A DNA stretch of 64,000 nucleotides from JAKFEW01 sp036675505. GTDB lineage: Bacteria; Cyanobacteriota; Sericytochromatia; S15B-MN24; JAQBPE01. The notes under the pieces were generated by a model. It was not told the DNA's origin and ran no database searches. It worked only from the letters and a program-made list of their open reading frames with translations. This document shows positions 25,165-33,100 of this stretch, piece after piece. The stretch covers positions 1 to 64,000 of the forward strand of contig JAKFEW010000017.1 in assembly GCA_036675505.1 (NCBI GenBank), in the 5' to 3' direction. Each line of letters starts with the position of its first letter. Positions within the stretch are counted from its first letter, which is position 1. The translations under genes and the position numbers were made by a program.

Positions 25165-26112
25165 TTACCCGATCCGGCGCGCCCTCATCGCGATGCGCCT
25201 TCCGGCCGCCGCCCGGGCCCAGGCGAGCCCGCGCGCGAGGTCGTCGGCGTCGACGAAGACCACGTAGGTGAACACCATGAGCAAGCCGAAGAGCGGGATC
25301 GTGAAGGCCCACCCGATCCCGGCGTGGAGGAGGACGCCGAGCGCCAGCAGCGGGTAGCGCAGCTCGCGCACCCAGACGAGCGTCCCGAGCGCGAACTCGA
25401 GCGCGAGCGTCGCCCAGGTCGCGAGCTGGATCGCCCAGAGGTGGTCGGGCAGGAACGGGACCGGGAAGCGGGCCATGCCCTCGACGTGCAAGCCGTAGTA
25501 GATCGCCGTCCCGTCGACCCAGGTGGCGCCGTCGCTCTTTACGAGCGCCGTGGCCAGGTAGACCGTGGCGATTTGCACCTGTAACAGCCGTTGGGCCCAG
25601 GGCGCGACGGGCGCGAGCGGGCCCGTGACTTCGCCGCGCGCGACGCGGAGCCGGCGATCGAGCGAGAGCGCGGCGCCCGCGGGCGAGAAGATCAAGATGA
25701 AGGCGGCGATCCGCATGATGACATCGGCGCTGTTGAGGATGTAAGGGTTGCGCGCGTGCAGGCTCAGGATGCAGGCGAGCAGCACCGCCGCGCTGCTCCG
25801 GGTGAACAGGCCGAGCGTCAACGCGAGCCCGGCGCCCATGTACGCGCCGAAGACCAGGAAGGTCCAGCCGTCGCCGGCGGGCAGCCAGGCGAAGAGGTTG
25901 ACGCGCGGGCCGGTGCCGAGCGAGGTTCGTGCCGTTTCGGCCGAGATGATCCCGTTCTCGCCGAACAGGATGAGCCAGTCCGGGGCCAGCAGGAGGCCGT
26001 TGCCGAGCACGAGCAGGCCGAAGAGGATCCGGAACACCGCCATCGGTAGGGGCGAAGCCGGCGCGAACCAGAAGGCGTGCCAGGCCGCGGCGAGCTGCCG
26101 CCAGGCGATCAT
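25165..26112 (-). CDS. HTTM-domain membrane protein
   Basis: A 315-residue polytopic protein with six or more hydrophobic segments. The start PLPMAVFRILFGLLVLGNGLLL and DWLILFGENGIIS match the HTTM family, whose members include vitamin-K gamma-carboxylase-like proteins. LSLHARNPYILNSADVIMRI is also typical. The ATG at 26112 overlaps the previous stop (ATGA). Bacterial HTTM proteins are mostly uncharacterised. The paired upstream gene has one membrane segment and a conserved-looking soluble part. Confidence 0.85.
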   Translation of the reverse strand: MIAWRQLAAAWHAFWFAPASPLPMAVFRILFGLLVLGNGLLLAPDWLILFGENGIISAETARTSLGTGPRVNLFAWLPAGDGWTFLVFGAYMGAGLALTLGLFTRSSAAVLLACILSLHARNPYILNSADVIMRIAAFILIFSPAGAALSLDRRLRVARGEVTGPLAPVAPWAQRLLQVQIATVYLATALVKSDGATWVDGTAIYYGLHVEGMARFPVPFLPDHLWAIQLATWATLALEFALGTLVWVRELRYPLLALGVLLHAGIGWAFTIPLFGLLMVFTYVVFVDADDLARGLAWARAAAGRRIAMRARRIG

Positions 26113-26660
26113 CGCGCCCCGCCCGGGCGGACGTCGAACGCCGCCATCGTCGTCGTGGTGCCCCGCGGGCCGGCCGCGGGCGGGCTGCCGGGGGGCGCGA
26201 TCGGCTCCAGGCGACAGGTGACTGCCACAGCCACGGCCGGGTCGCGCGGGTCCAAGCCGTGGGTGACGACGGCCCAGCGGGCGGCGTCGGCCCAGGCGCC
26301 CGGCTGGTCGCGCAGGACGAGGTCCCACGTCCAGCGGCGCAGGCGCCACTTCTGGGTGCGCTCGAGGTGGCCGTCGAGCGTCGGGAGCGCGACGGTCCGC
26401 TCGCGACCGTCGGCGAAGCGCAGCCGCGCCTCGATGACTGGGTTGGCGCGCGGCGGGTTCGGCGCGAACATCATCCACTGCTGCGCGAGGCCGGTGGCGC
26501 GCAGGTAGGGGCCGACGAGGCCGGCCACGTGGTCGCGCAGCGTCCAACCCGCAGGGGCGAGCCAGGCGGCGATCGCCACCAGGTGGAAGGCCACGAAGGC
26601 GTTCACGAGCGCGATTTGCGCCCGCGATCCCGGAGATCCCTCGGTTGTCTCGCCGGTCAC
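26109..26660 (-). CDS. Membrane-anchored partner of the HTTM protein
   Basis: A 183-residue protein. GTG at 26660 is chosen because AAGGAGGTCGAC is correctly spaced before it. One hydrophobic segment (about 14-33) is followed by QQWMMFAPNPPRANPVIEARLRFADG, a phrase often seen in small proteins encoded beside HTTM genes, then a beta-rich soluble part. It overlaps the HTTM gene by four bases, so the two are surely co-translated and probably form a complex. Confidence 0.75.
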   Translation of the reverse strand: MTGETTEGSPGSRAQIALVNAFVAFHLVAIAAWLAPAGWTLRDHVAGLVGPYLRATGLAQQWMMFAPNPPRANPVIEARLRFADGRERTVALPTLDGHLERTQKWRLRRWTWDLVLRDQPGAWADAARWAVVTHGLDPRDPAVAVAVTCRLEPIAPPGSPPAAGPRGTTTTMAAFDVRPGGAR

Positions 26661-26704
26661 GTCGACCTCCTTGCGGCGGCCTGCGCGGCCGTCGATGCTC
26701 GGGT

Positions 26705-26743
26705 CGCCCGGCCGGCCGGCCCCTGGGGCCGGCCGGCCGGGCG
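26705..26743 (-). terminator. 19-bp perfect hairpin after a small lipoprotein gene
   Basis: Arms of 19 bases, CGCCCGGCCGGCCGGCCCC and its complement, surround a single T. It lies 27 bases past the stop of the lipoprotein at 26770. No T tract follows on the reverse strand. Confidence 0.5.
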
Positions 26744-26769
26744 CTCGCCCTTGACGCCCCCAAGGCGCG

Positions 26770-27015
26770 CTAATCGGGCGGAATGCCGTCGGCGAGTCCA
26801 TCCATGTTGCCATCCGGGAAGCCGTCTGGCGGACAGATCGGGATGAAGTTCAGGCGCCGGAGGCGCTGTTGCTTGGTCTCGGCCGTCGGCACCAGCACCG
26901 GCGCCTTCGGCGCGGCTTGCTCCGGACCTGTCGCCTTCGTGAGCGAGGGGGTCAGGCCGCAGCCCGCGGCCAACAAGGCGGCGGCCAACGCCGCCTGCCA
27001 GAGTTTCGGTTGCAT
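26770..27015 (-). CDS. Small lipoprotein with Asp/Gly-rich C-terminus
   Basis: An 81-residue lipoprotein; ATG 27015 behind AAAGGATGGCT; lipobox LLAAGC. The last 20 residues, CPPDGFPDGNMDGLADGIPP, contain spaced Asp-Gly pairs like calcium-binding thrombospondin-type-3 or dockerin-like loops, but a single such stretch is weak evidence. Followed by a strong hairpin. Function unknown. Confidence 0.65.
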   Translation of the reverse strand: MQPKLWQAALAAALLAAGCGLTPSLTKATGPEQAAPKAPVLVPTAETKQQRLRRLNFIPICPPDGFPDGNMDGLADGIPPD

Positions 27016-27270
27016 AGCCATCCTTTCCGACCCGGGGGTCGAGCCGGGGACGCGGCGTCCGAGCCGACGTCCCATTCCACGGGAGCGGTCCGGCATAGAG
27101 CCTGGCGCGAGTCGCCGCAGCCTCATCACGGCGGATGGCGGGTGATGACGTTTCGATGAAGGATCGCCTCGATGACGCAACCGTAGGCGATTTCGAGGGG
27201 CCAGGTTCGGCCATTGGGGACGAACTTCTTCGTCGAGAATGGACGAATTTCGATCGACGAGCGGCGGAGG

Positions 27271-27702
27271 CTACGGGTGGTTCGTCACCCAGACCTCGCC
27301 GCCCTCGAAGTGCTCGCGCTTCCAGATCGGCACGTCCCGCTTGAGCGTGTCGATGCCATAGCGGCAGGCCTCGAAGGCCTCGGCGCGGTGGCCGGCCGAG
27401 ACGCCCACCACGACGACGGTCTCGCCGAGCGGCAAGCGGCCGAGGCGGTGGACCATCGCCACCTTGCGGAGCGGCCAGCGGGCGTACATCTCGGCGGCGA
27501 TCGCCGCGATCTGGGCGACGGCCATCTCGGGGTAGGCCTCGAACTCGAGCGCGTGAACGACGCGGCCCTCGTTCTGGTTCCGCACGGTGCCTGTGAAGAC
27601 GACCTCGCCGCCGGCGGCGGGGTCGGCCAGGAAGGCGTGGATCGCCGCCAGGTCGATCGGCGTCGGATCGACGATGATGAGGGGGGCCGGGTGAGCGGTC
27701 AT
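27271..27702 (-). CDS. moaE: Molybdopterin synthase catalytic subunit MoaE
   Basis: A 143-residue protein with the family blocks GEVVFTGTVRNQNEGR, LEFEAYPEMA, VAMVHRLGRLPLGE, SAGHRAEAFEACRYGIDTLKRDVPIWKRE (catalytic lysines in KRDVPIWKRE) and terminal-type EVWV. With MoaD it inserts two sulfurs into precursor Z to form molybdopterin. It lies nine bases after moaD. Other Mo-cofactor genes are not in the window. Confidence 0.95.
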   Translation of the reverse strand: MTAHPAPLIIVDPTPIDLAAIHAFLADPAAGGEVVFTGTVRNQNEGRVVHALEFEAYPEMAVAQIAAIAAEMYARWPLRKVAMVHRLGRLPLGETVVVVGVSAGHRAEAFEACRYGIDTLKRDVPIWKREHFEGGEVWVTNHP

Positions 27703-27711
27703 GGTCCGATG

Positions 27712-27975
27712 CTACCCGCCGCCGACCGGCGGGATCAAGGCCACGTCGTCGCCGGGCGCGAGCACCTGGTCCGGGCGGGCGAAAGTGAGGTTGACGGCGA
27801 CGCGGCTCGCCTCGAGATACGGCGCCACGGCAGGCTCCGCCGCGCGCAGCCGCCCGGCGAGCGCGCCGACGGTCGTGCCTGCGGGGACCTCGAGGGCGAT
27901 CGCCTCGCGCCCGACCTTCTCGCGGATCAGCGCGAAGAGCCGGACGGAGAGCGGAAAGGTGGACTCAGAAGCCAC
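27712..27975 (-). CDS. moaD: Molybdopterin synthase sulfur carrier MoaD
   Basis: An 87-residue ubiquitin-fold protein ending in DDVALIPPVGGG; the C-terminal Gly-Gly is where the thiocarboxylate forms. The pattern RLFALIREKVG and VAVNLTFA is typical. It overlaps the end of the upstream lipoprotein gene by 11 bases and precedes moaE, its partner. Confidence 0.93.
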   Translation of the reverse strand: MASESTFPLSVRLFALIREKVGREAIALEVPAGTTVGALAGRLRAAEPAVAPYLEASRVAVNLTFARPDQVLAPGDDVALIPPVGGG

Positions 27976-28693
27976 GCCGCGGGCCCATCACGAGCGCTGC
28001 GAGGCTCGCGGCCTCAGCCGGCGCCGCAGCTTCCTCCTCGGCCTCGGTGGGCTCGGCGGCGGGAGCAGGCGCCGGCTCGGCCAGCTTGGCGAGCGGCTTG
28101 CCCGTCAGCGCGTCGAGCATCACGATCTGGCGGGTGCCGCCGTCGTCGTCGAAGGCCGCCTGGACGTCATCGTCCCGCTCGGTCACGGCCGCCACGGGGC
28201 CAGTGGCGCTCGCGACGTAAGCCACCATGAACGTATCCGCCTTCTTGAGGCCGGCGTCCCGCGCCCACAGGACGGTCTGGCGCAGTTGCGGCAGCTTGGC
28301 GGCGTCGAGCTTGGGGACCTGGCCGGACCACGGCTTGGCCGCGAGCACCCGCTTCCGCGCGGTCCAGTCGATCACCACCAGCGAGGCGCGCGGGCCCGTG
28401 GTGCGGCGCTCCTGGAAGCCCACGACCCAGCCCGATCGGTGCGAGTCCGCGAGCCTGCCGACGGGCGTCACGCCATAGGCCGCGGCGTAGACCAGGGTGG
28501 CTTCCGGGTCGGCGAGCGCCGCCCGGGCCGACGTGACGGCCGCGGCGAGCTCGGTGGGCATCGGCGCGAACTGCGTCTCCGGCGGCGGCGGCGGGGCGGG
28601 CGGGAGGATCGAGATGCGGCCGCAGGCGCCCGTCGTGAGCGCGATGGCGCCCAGCGTGACGGTGATGATGGTGCGGTGGAAACTGTTAAGCAT
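27965..28693 (-). CDS. Hypothetical lipoprotein
   Basis: A 242-residue protein with signal peptide and lipobox TTGAC (Cys24), then a proline run. The body has PRASLVVIDWTARKRVLAA and SGWVVGFQERR-like segments, with an acidic Ala/Pro/Glu-rich stretch near the C-terminus. I recognise no family. It overlaps moaD, so it shares a transcript with the molybdopterin genes; a functional link is not evident. Confidence 0.65.
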   Translation of the reverse strand: MLNSFHRTIITVTLGAIALTTGACGRISILPPAPPPPPETQFAPMPTELAAAVTSARAALADPEATLVYAAAYGVTPVGRLADSHRSGWVVGFQERRTTGPRASLVVIDWTARKRVLAAKPWSGQVPKLDAAKLPQLRQTVLWARDAGLKKADTFMVAYVASATGPVAAVTERDDDVQAAFDDDGGTRQIVMLDALTGKPLAKLAEPAPAPAAEPTEAEEEAAAPAEAASLAALVMGPRRGF

Positions 28694-28738
28694 GAGTGAA
28701 GTCCTGTTTATCCTTTATAGGCACGCGCGCGGCCGGAC

Positions 28739-28767
28739 TTGCGTGACCGGCCGCAGAAGCCGATAAT
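28739..28767 (+). promoter_or_regulatory. Likely promoter of the mevalonate operon
   Basis: TTGCGT (28739-28744) and GATAAT (28762-28767) are 17 bases apart, 63 bases before the mvaA start. The -10 box is one base off consensus; the -35 box keeps TTG. Confidence 0.45.
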
Positions 28768-28829
28768 GGTCGCCGCTCCGGCCTCGCCGAGCTTCTCCCC
28801 CCCCCCAGATGCACCCGAGACCCTCCCCC

Positions 28830-30116
28830 ATGAAGACCTCGCGCCTACCCGGCTTCTACAAGCTGTCGATGAGCGAGCGGATCGCGCAGATCGCCGACAC
28901 TTACGAGCTGACGATTGGCGACGTGGAAGCCCTCGCGTCGCAGGGCGCGCTGACGCTCGACCAGGCCGACAAGATGATCGAGAACGCGGTCGGCATCTAC
29001 AGCCTGCCGATCGGGCTGGGCCTGAACTTCTTGATCAACGGCAAGGACTTCCTGGTGCCGATGGCGATCGAGGAGCCCTCGGTGCTCGCCTCGGCGAGCC
29101 ACATCGCCAAAATCGTCCGCGAGGCCGGCGGGTTCAGCGCCGAAAGCACAGGCCGCACGATGATCGGCCAGATCCAGGTCATCGGCTGCCCGGATTGGGG
29201 CGTGGCCGCGGAGGCCGTCCTCGACGCCGACGAGGAGCTGCTCGACCTCGCGAACGCTGCGCATCCCGGCATGCTCGAGCGCGGCGGCGGCGCGAAGCGC
29301 GTCCAGGTGCGGCTGCTGAACGACGACGAAGACGCGACGTACGCCCAGATGCTGATCGTGCACCTGCTGGTCGACACCGTCGACGCGATGGGCGCGAACA
29401 CGATCAACACGATGTGCGAGGCGATCGCCGAGCGGGTCGAGGAGCTGACCGGCGGCAAGGTCTATCTGCGGATCCTGAGCAACTACACCGATCAATGCCT
29501 GGCGACGGCCACCTGCCGCATCCCACCCGCCTTGATCGCGACCGGCGGGTTCACCGGCGAGGAGGTGCGCGATCGCGTGGTGGCGGCGTTCCAGTTCGCG
29601 GACTCGGACGTGTACCGCGCCGTGACGCACAACAAGGGCGTCATGAACGGGGTCGACGCCGTCGTGATCGCGACCGGCAACGACTGGCGCGCGATCGAGG
29701 CCGCGGCCCATGCCCATGCCTGTCGCGACGGCCGCTATCGCTCGATGACCGAGTGGTCCACGGACGAGGCCGGCAACCTGGTCGGCCGCCTCGAACTGCC
29801 AATGCCGGTGGGCACCGTGGGCGGCTCGATCGGCCTGCACCCGATGGCCCAGATCGCCCAGAAGTTCCTGCGCGTCCACTCCGCCGAAGAGCTCGCCCAG
29901 GTGATCGTGTGCGTCGGCCTGGCCCAGAACCTGGGCGCGCTCAAGGCGCTCGTGACGCACGGCATCCAGAAGGGGCACATGGCGCTCCACGCGCGCTCGG
30001 TGGCGATGACCGCGGGCGCCGAGGGCGACATGGTCGACCGGATCGCCGAGGCGATGGTGGAGGCCAAGGAAATCAAGCTGAGCAAGGCCAAGGAGCTCCT
30101 GGCCTTGCTCCGTTAG
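28830..30116 (+). CDS. mvaA: Hydroxymethylglutaryl-CoA reductase, class II
   Basis: A 428-residue class II enzyme, the length of the classical Pseudomonas mevalonii protein. Catalytic features: Glu in AIEEPSVLAS (near 82), Lys in THNKGVMNGVDAVV, Asp within the same block, and His in KGHMALHAR near the C-terminus. It reduces HMG-CoA to mevalonate (class II enzymes can work either way). Here it heads mvk-fni-mvaD-pmk, so it is biosynthetic in this setting. The start is uncertain: a Met seven codons upstream is possible and neither has a clear ribosome binding site. Confidence 0.93.
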   Translation: MKTSRLPGFYKLSMSERIAQIADTYELTIGDVEALASQGALTLDQADKMIENAVGIYSLPIGLGLNFLINGKDFLVPMAIEEPSVLASASHIAKIVREAGGFSAESTGRTMIGQIQVIGCPDWGVAAEAVLDADEELLDLANAAHPGMLERGGGAKRVQVRLLNDDEDATYAQMLIVHLLVDTVDAMGANTINTMCEAIAERVEELTGGKVYLRILSNYTDQCLATATCRIPPALIATGGFTGEEVRDRVVAAFQFADSDVYRAVTHNKGVMNGVDAVVIATGNDWRAIEAAAHAHACRDGRYRSMTEWSTDEAGNLVGRLELPMPVGTVGGSIGLHPMAQIAQKFLRVHSAEELAQVIVCVGLAQNLGALKALVTHGIQKGHMALHARSVAMTAGAEGDMVDRIAEAMVEAKEIKLSKAKELLALLR

Positions 30117-30123
30117 GCCGAGG

Positions 30124-31044
30124 ATGGCAAACGCCCTGCGCGCCGCGATCGGCCGCGCCCCTGGCAAGCTGATCCTGGCCGGCGAGCACGCGGTGGTCCA
30201 TGGCCGGCCCGCGGTCGCGATGCCCTGGCCGGCCGTGGAGGCCGTGGCCGAGGCGCGGCCGGCCGAGGGCGCGCTCACGGTCACGAGCGAGCGCCCCGAG
30301 CTCGACGTGAGTGGCTTGCGCGCCGCCGCCGCCGAGACGCTCGCGAGGTTCGGCCGTTCGGCCGAGGGGCTCGCGATCCACGTCCGCTCGACGGTGCCGG
30401 CCGGCGCCGGGCTCGGCTCATCGGCGGCGACGGCGGTGGCCGTGGTGCGCGCGACGGCGGCGGCCTGCGGCGAGACGCTCGCGGCCGAGGACCTGGCGGC
30501 GCTGGCGGACATCGCGGAGCGGCACGCCCATGGCCTGCCGAGCGGCGTCGACGTCGCGGCGGTGGCCGCGCCCGGGCCGATCTTCTTCATGCAGGGGCAT
30601 CCCACCGAGGCGATCGCGCCGGCCTTCGAGCCCGCGCTGGTGGTGGCGGACTCCGGCCGGCCACGCGACACGCGCGCGGCGGTGGCCGCGGTGCGGGCAC
30701 GCCAGGAGACCGCGCCCGAGGCGTTCCTGAGCGCGCTCGACCTGCTCGGCAGCGCGGCGGTATGCGCGGCGTCGGCCTTGCGCACCGCCGATCCGCGGCT
30801 GCTCGGCGAGGCCTTCGACAGGGCCCAGTCGGCGCTCCATGATCTCGGCGTCAGCGACCCCGCGCTCGAGGCCTTGATCAAGGCCGCGCGTGCTGCCGGC
30901 GCGACCGGCGCCAAGCTGACCGGCGCGGGGCGCGGCGGCTGCGTGGTGGCGCTGGCGCCGGACCTCGCGAGCCGGCCCACGATCGCCGCCGCGATGCGCG
31001 ACGCGGGCGCGGTGCGCGTGTGGACGAAGGAGGGCGCGGCGTGA
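30124..31044 (+). CDS. mvk: Mevalonate kinase
   Basis: A 306-residue GHMP kinase. Motif 1 is PGKLILAGEHAVVHG (13-27), the phosphate loop is VPAGAGLGSSAA (91-102), the probable catalytic Asp143 lies in GLPSGVDVA, and motif 3 is TGAGRGGC (266-273). GEHAVVHG is specific for mevalonate kinase. It phosphorylates mevalonate at the 5-position. It starts eight bases after mvaA and its stop overlaps the fni start by four bases. Confidence 0.93.
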   Translation: MANALRAAIGRAPGKLILAGEHAVVHGRPAVAMPWPAVEAVAEARPAEGALTVTSERPELDVSGLRAAAAETLARFGRSAEGLAIHVRSTVPAGAGLGSSAATAVAVVRATAAACGETLAAEDLAALADIAERHAHGLPSGVDVAAVAAPGPIFFMQGHPTEAIAPAFEPALVVADSGRPRDTRAAVAAVRARQETAPEAFLSALDLLGSAAVCAASALRTADPRLLGEAFDRAQSALHDLGVSDPALEALIKAARAAGATGAKLTGAGRGGCVVALAPDLASRPTIAAAMRDAGAVRVWTKEGAA

Positions 31045-32084
31045 GCGGCGACATCTCGCAACGCAAGCTCGACCACATCGCGATCAGCCTCGAGCAGGAC
31101 GTCGCGATGGGCCGCACGCCCACCGGCTTCGACCGCTGGCGTTTCACGCATGAAGCGCTGCCCGAGCTGCGGCCGGAAGACGTCGACCTCGGCACGACCT
31201 TCCTCGGCCATTCGTTGGGTGCGCCGCTGCTCATCTCGAGCATGACCGGCGGCCCCGAGCGGGGCGAGACGATCAACCGCCACCTGGGCCTCGCGGCCCA
31301 GCGGCTCGGCCTCGCGATGGGCGTCGGCAGCCAGCGGATCATCTTCGAGCGGCCGGCGGCGCTGGCCTCGTTCGCGGTGGTGCGCGAGGTCGCGCCCGAC
31401 GTGCCGCTCTTCGGCAACCTGGGCGCCGTGCAGCTGAACTACGGCTTCGACGCCGCACGCTGCGCCGAGGCCGTGCGCATGATCGGGGCGGACGGCCTGT
31501 ATCTGCACCTCAATGCCCTCCAGGAGGTCGTGCAGCCCGGCGGCGACACCGACTTCCGCGGGCTGCTCGCCAAGATCGGGGCGCTGACGGCTGCCGTGGA
31601 CTTTCCGGTGCTCGTGAAAGAGGTCGGCTGCGGCATCAGCGGTGCGACCGCCGCCAGGCTCGCGGCGGCCGGCGTCGCCGCCATCGACGTGAGCGGCGCC
31701 GGCGGCACGTCCTGGGCGAAGATCGAGGCGGCGCGCGCGAGCGACCCGGCCCAGCGCTCGCTCGGCGAGGTCTTCGGCGACTGGGGCATCCCCACCTCCA
31801 CCTGCCTCACGAGCTGCCGCGCGGCGCTGCCGGCGTACCCGCTGATCGCGTCGGGGGGCGTGCGGACGGGGCTCGACGCTGCCAAGGCGATCGCGCTCGG
31901 CGCGGACATGGTGGCGATCGCCATGCCCTTGCTCGGCCCGGCGACGCGCTCGGCCGAGGAGACCGAGGCGGCACTGCGCCAGATCGTCGCCGAGCTCCGC
32001 ACCGCGATGTTCCTGCTCGGCGTGAAGGACCTCGCGACCTTGAAGAACAGCCCGCACCTGCTCACGGAGGTGGGCACCCGATGA
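31041..32084 (+). CDS. fni: Type 2 isopentenyl-diphosphate isomerase
   Basis: A 347-residue FMN- and NAD(P)H-dependent isomerase interconverting IPP and DMAPP. The start GTG 31041 follows AAGGAGGGCGCGGC and overlaps the mvk stop (GTGA). Signatures: RKLDHI, LLISSMTGG, GVGSQR, HLNALQE, KEVGCGIS, SGAGGTSWAKIE and GGVRTGLDAAKA. Its place in the operon lets the pathway supply both C5 units. Confidence 0.95.
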   Translation: MSGDISQRKLDHIAISLEQDVAMGRTPTGFDRWRFTHEALPELRPEDVDLGTTFLGHSLGAPLLISSMTGGPERGETINRHLGLAAQRLGLAMGVGSQRIIFERPAALASFAVVREVAPDVPLFGNLGAVQLNYGFDAARCAEAVRMIGADGLYLHLNALQEVVQPGGDTDFRGLLAKIGALTAAVDFPVLVKEVGCGISGATAARLAAAGVAAIDVSGAGGTSWAKIEAARASDPAQRSLGEVFGDWGIPTSTCLTSCRAALPAYPLIASGGVRTGLDAAKAIALGADMVAIAMPLLGPATRSAEETEAALRQIVAELRTAMFLLGVKDLATLKNSPHLLTEVGTR

Positions 32085-33097
32085 GCGGCGCCGAGGCGAA
32101 CCCAGCCGGCGCCGCGACGGCGCGCGCGCATGCCAACATCGCGCTCGTGAAGTACTGGGGCAAGCGCCATGAGGGGCTCCACCTGCCCACCAACGGCAGC
32201 CTCTCGCTGACGCTCGACAACCTCTTCACCACGACCACGGTCGCCTTCGACGCGGCTCTTCCGGCCGACACGTTCGTGCGCGACGGTGCGCCACGCGAGG
32301 GCGGCGAGGCCGAGCGCGTCTCGCGCTTCCTCGACCTCGTGCGCGCGCGCGCAGGCCTCACGACGCGCGCCCGGGTGACCTCCCGCAACGACGTCCCGAC
32401 CGCCGCGGGGCTCGCCTCCTCGGCCTCCGGCTTCGCGGCGCTCGCCGCGGCGGCGAGCCGGGCGGCGGGCCTCGACCTCTCGGCCGCGGAGCTCTCGGCG
32501 CTGGCCCGCCGGGGCTCGGGCTCGGCCTGTCGCTCGATTTTCGGCGGCTTCGCGGAGTGGCGCAAGGGCGACCGGCCCGACGGCGCGGATTCCCACGGCG
32601 TGGCGATCGCAAGTCCCGAGCACTGGGACGTGCGGATGGTGGTTACTTTGCTGTCGGCCGCGCCCAAGGGCCGCTCGAGCCGCGCGGGCATGCGCGATAC
32701 GGTGATGACCTCGCCGTTTTACCCGGGCTGGCTCGCCACCGTCGAGCTGGACCTCCTGGCTGCGCGGGCGGCGATCGCCGCGCGCGACCTCGAGGCGCTC
32801 GGCACGGTCGCCGAGCGCAGCGCGCTCAAGATGCATGCGACGATGCTCGGCGCGCAGCCGCCGTTCACCTATTGGCAGCCCGCCACCCTGGCGGTCATGC
32901 ACGCCGTGTGGGCGCTGCGGTCGGCAGGCCTCCCGGCCTGGATCACGATCGACGCGGGCCCGAACGTGAAGGTGCTGACCGACCCGGCGCACGTCGCCGC
33001 GGTCGAGGCGGCGCTGCGCGCGGTGCCCGGCGTGGAGGGCCTCGTGACCTGCGGCCCCGGGCCGGGCGTGGCCTGGCTCGAAGAGGGCGTGAGGTAG
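32081..33097 (+). CDS. mvaD: Diphosphomevalonate decarboxylase
   Basis: A 338-residue GHMP-family enzyme that makes IPP from mevalonate diphosphate with ATP. Family signatures are AHANIALVKYWGKR, PTNGSLSLTLD, AGLASSASGFAAL and GSGSACRSIFGGFAEW (catalytic Asp/Ser region), plus ITIDAGPNVKVL. The ATG overlaps the fni stop by four bases. Fourth gene of the operon. Confidence 0.95.
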   Translation: MSGAEANPAGAATARAHANIALVKYWGKRHEGLHLPTNGSLSLTLDNLFTTTTVAFDAALPADTFVRDGAPREGGEAERVSRFLDLVRARAGLTTRARVTSRNDVPTAAGLASSASGFAALAAAASRAAGLDLSAAELSALARRGSGSACRSIFGGFAEWRKGDRPDGADSHGVAIASPEHWDVRMVVTLLSAAPKGRSSRAGMRDTVMTSPFYPGWLATVELDLLAARAAIAARDLEALGTVAERSALKMHATMLGAQPPFTYWQPATLAVMHAVWALRSAGLPAWITIDAGPNVKVLTDPAHVAAVEAALRAVPGVEGLVTCGPGPGVAWLEEGVR

Positions 33098-33100
33098 CGC

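Noticed and set aside
27230..27260. TCGTCGA/TCGACGA inverted repeat after moaE
   Set aside because: The arms are short, the 17-base loop is long and no T tract follows, so neither a terminator nor an operator can be supported.
28845..32057. 1070-codon reverse open frame across the mevalonate operon
   Set aside because: It spans three well-supported forward genes with overlapping starts and stops; its protein has no motifs and shadow-like composition.
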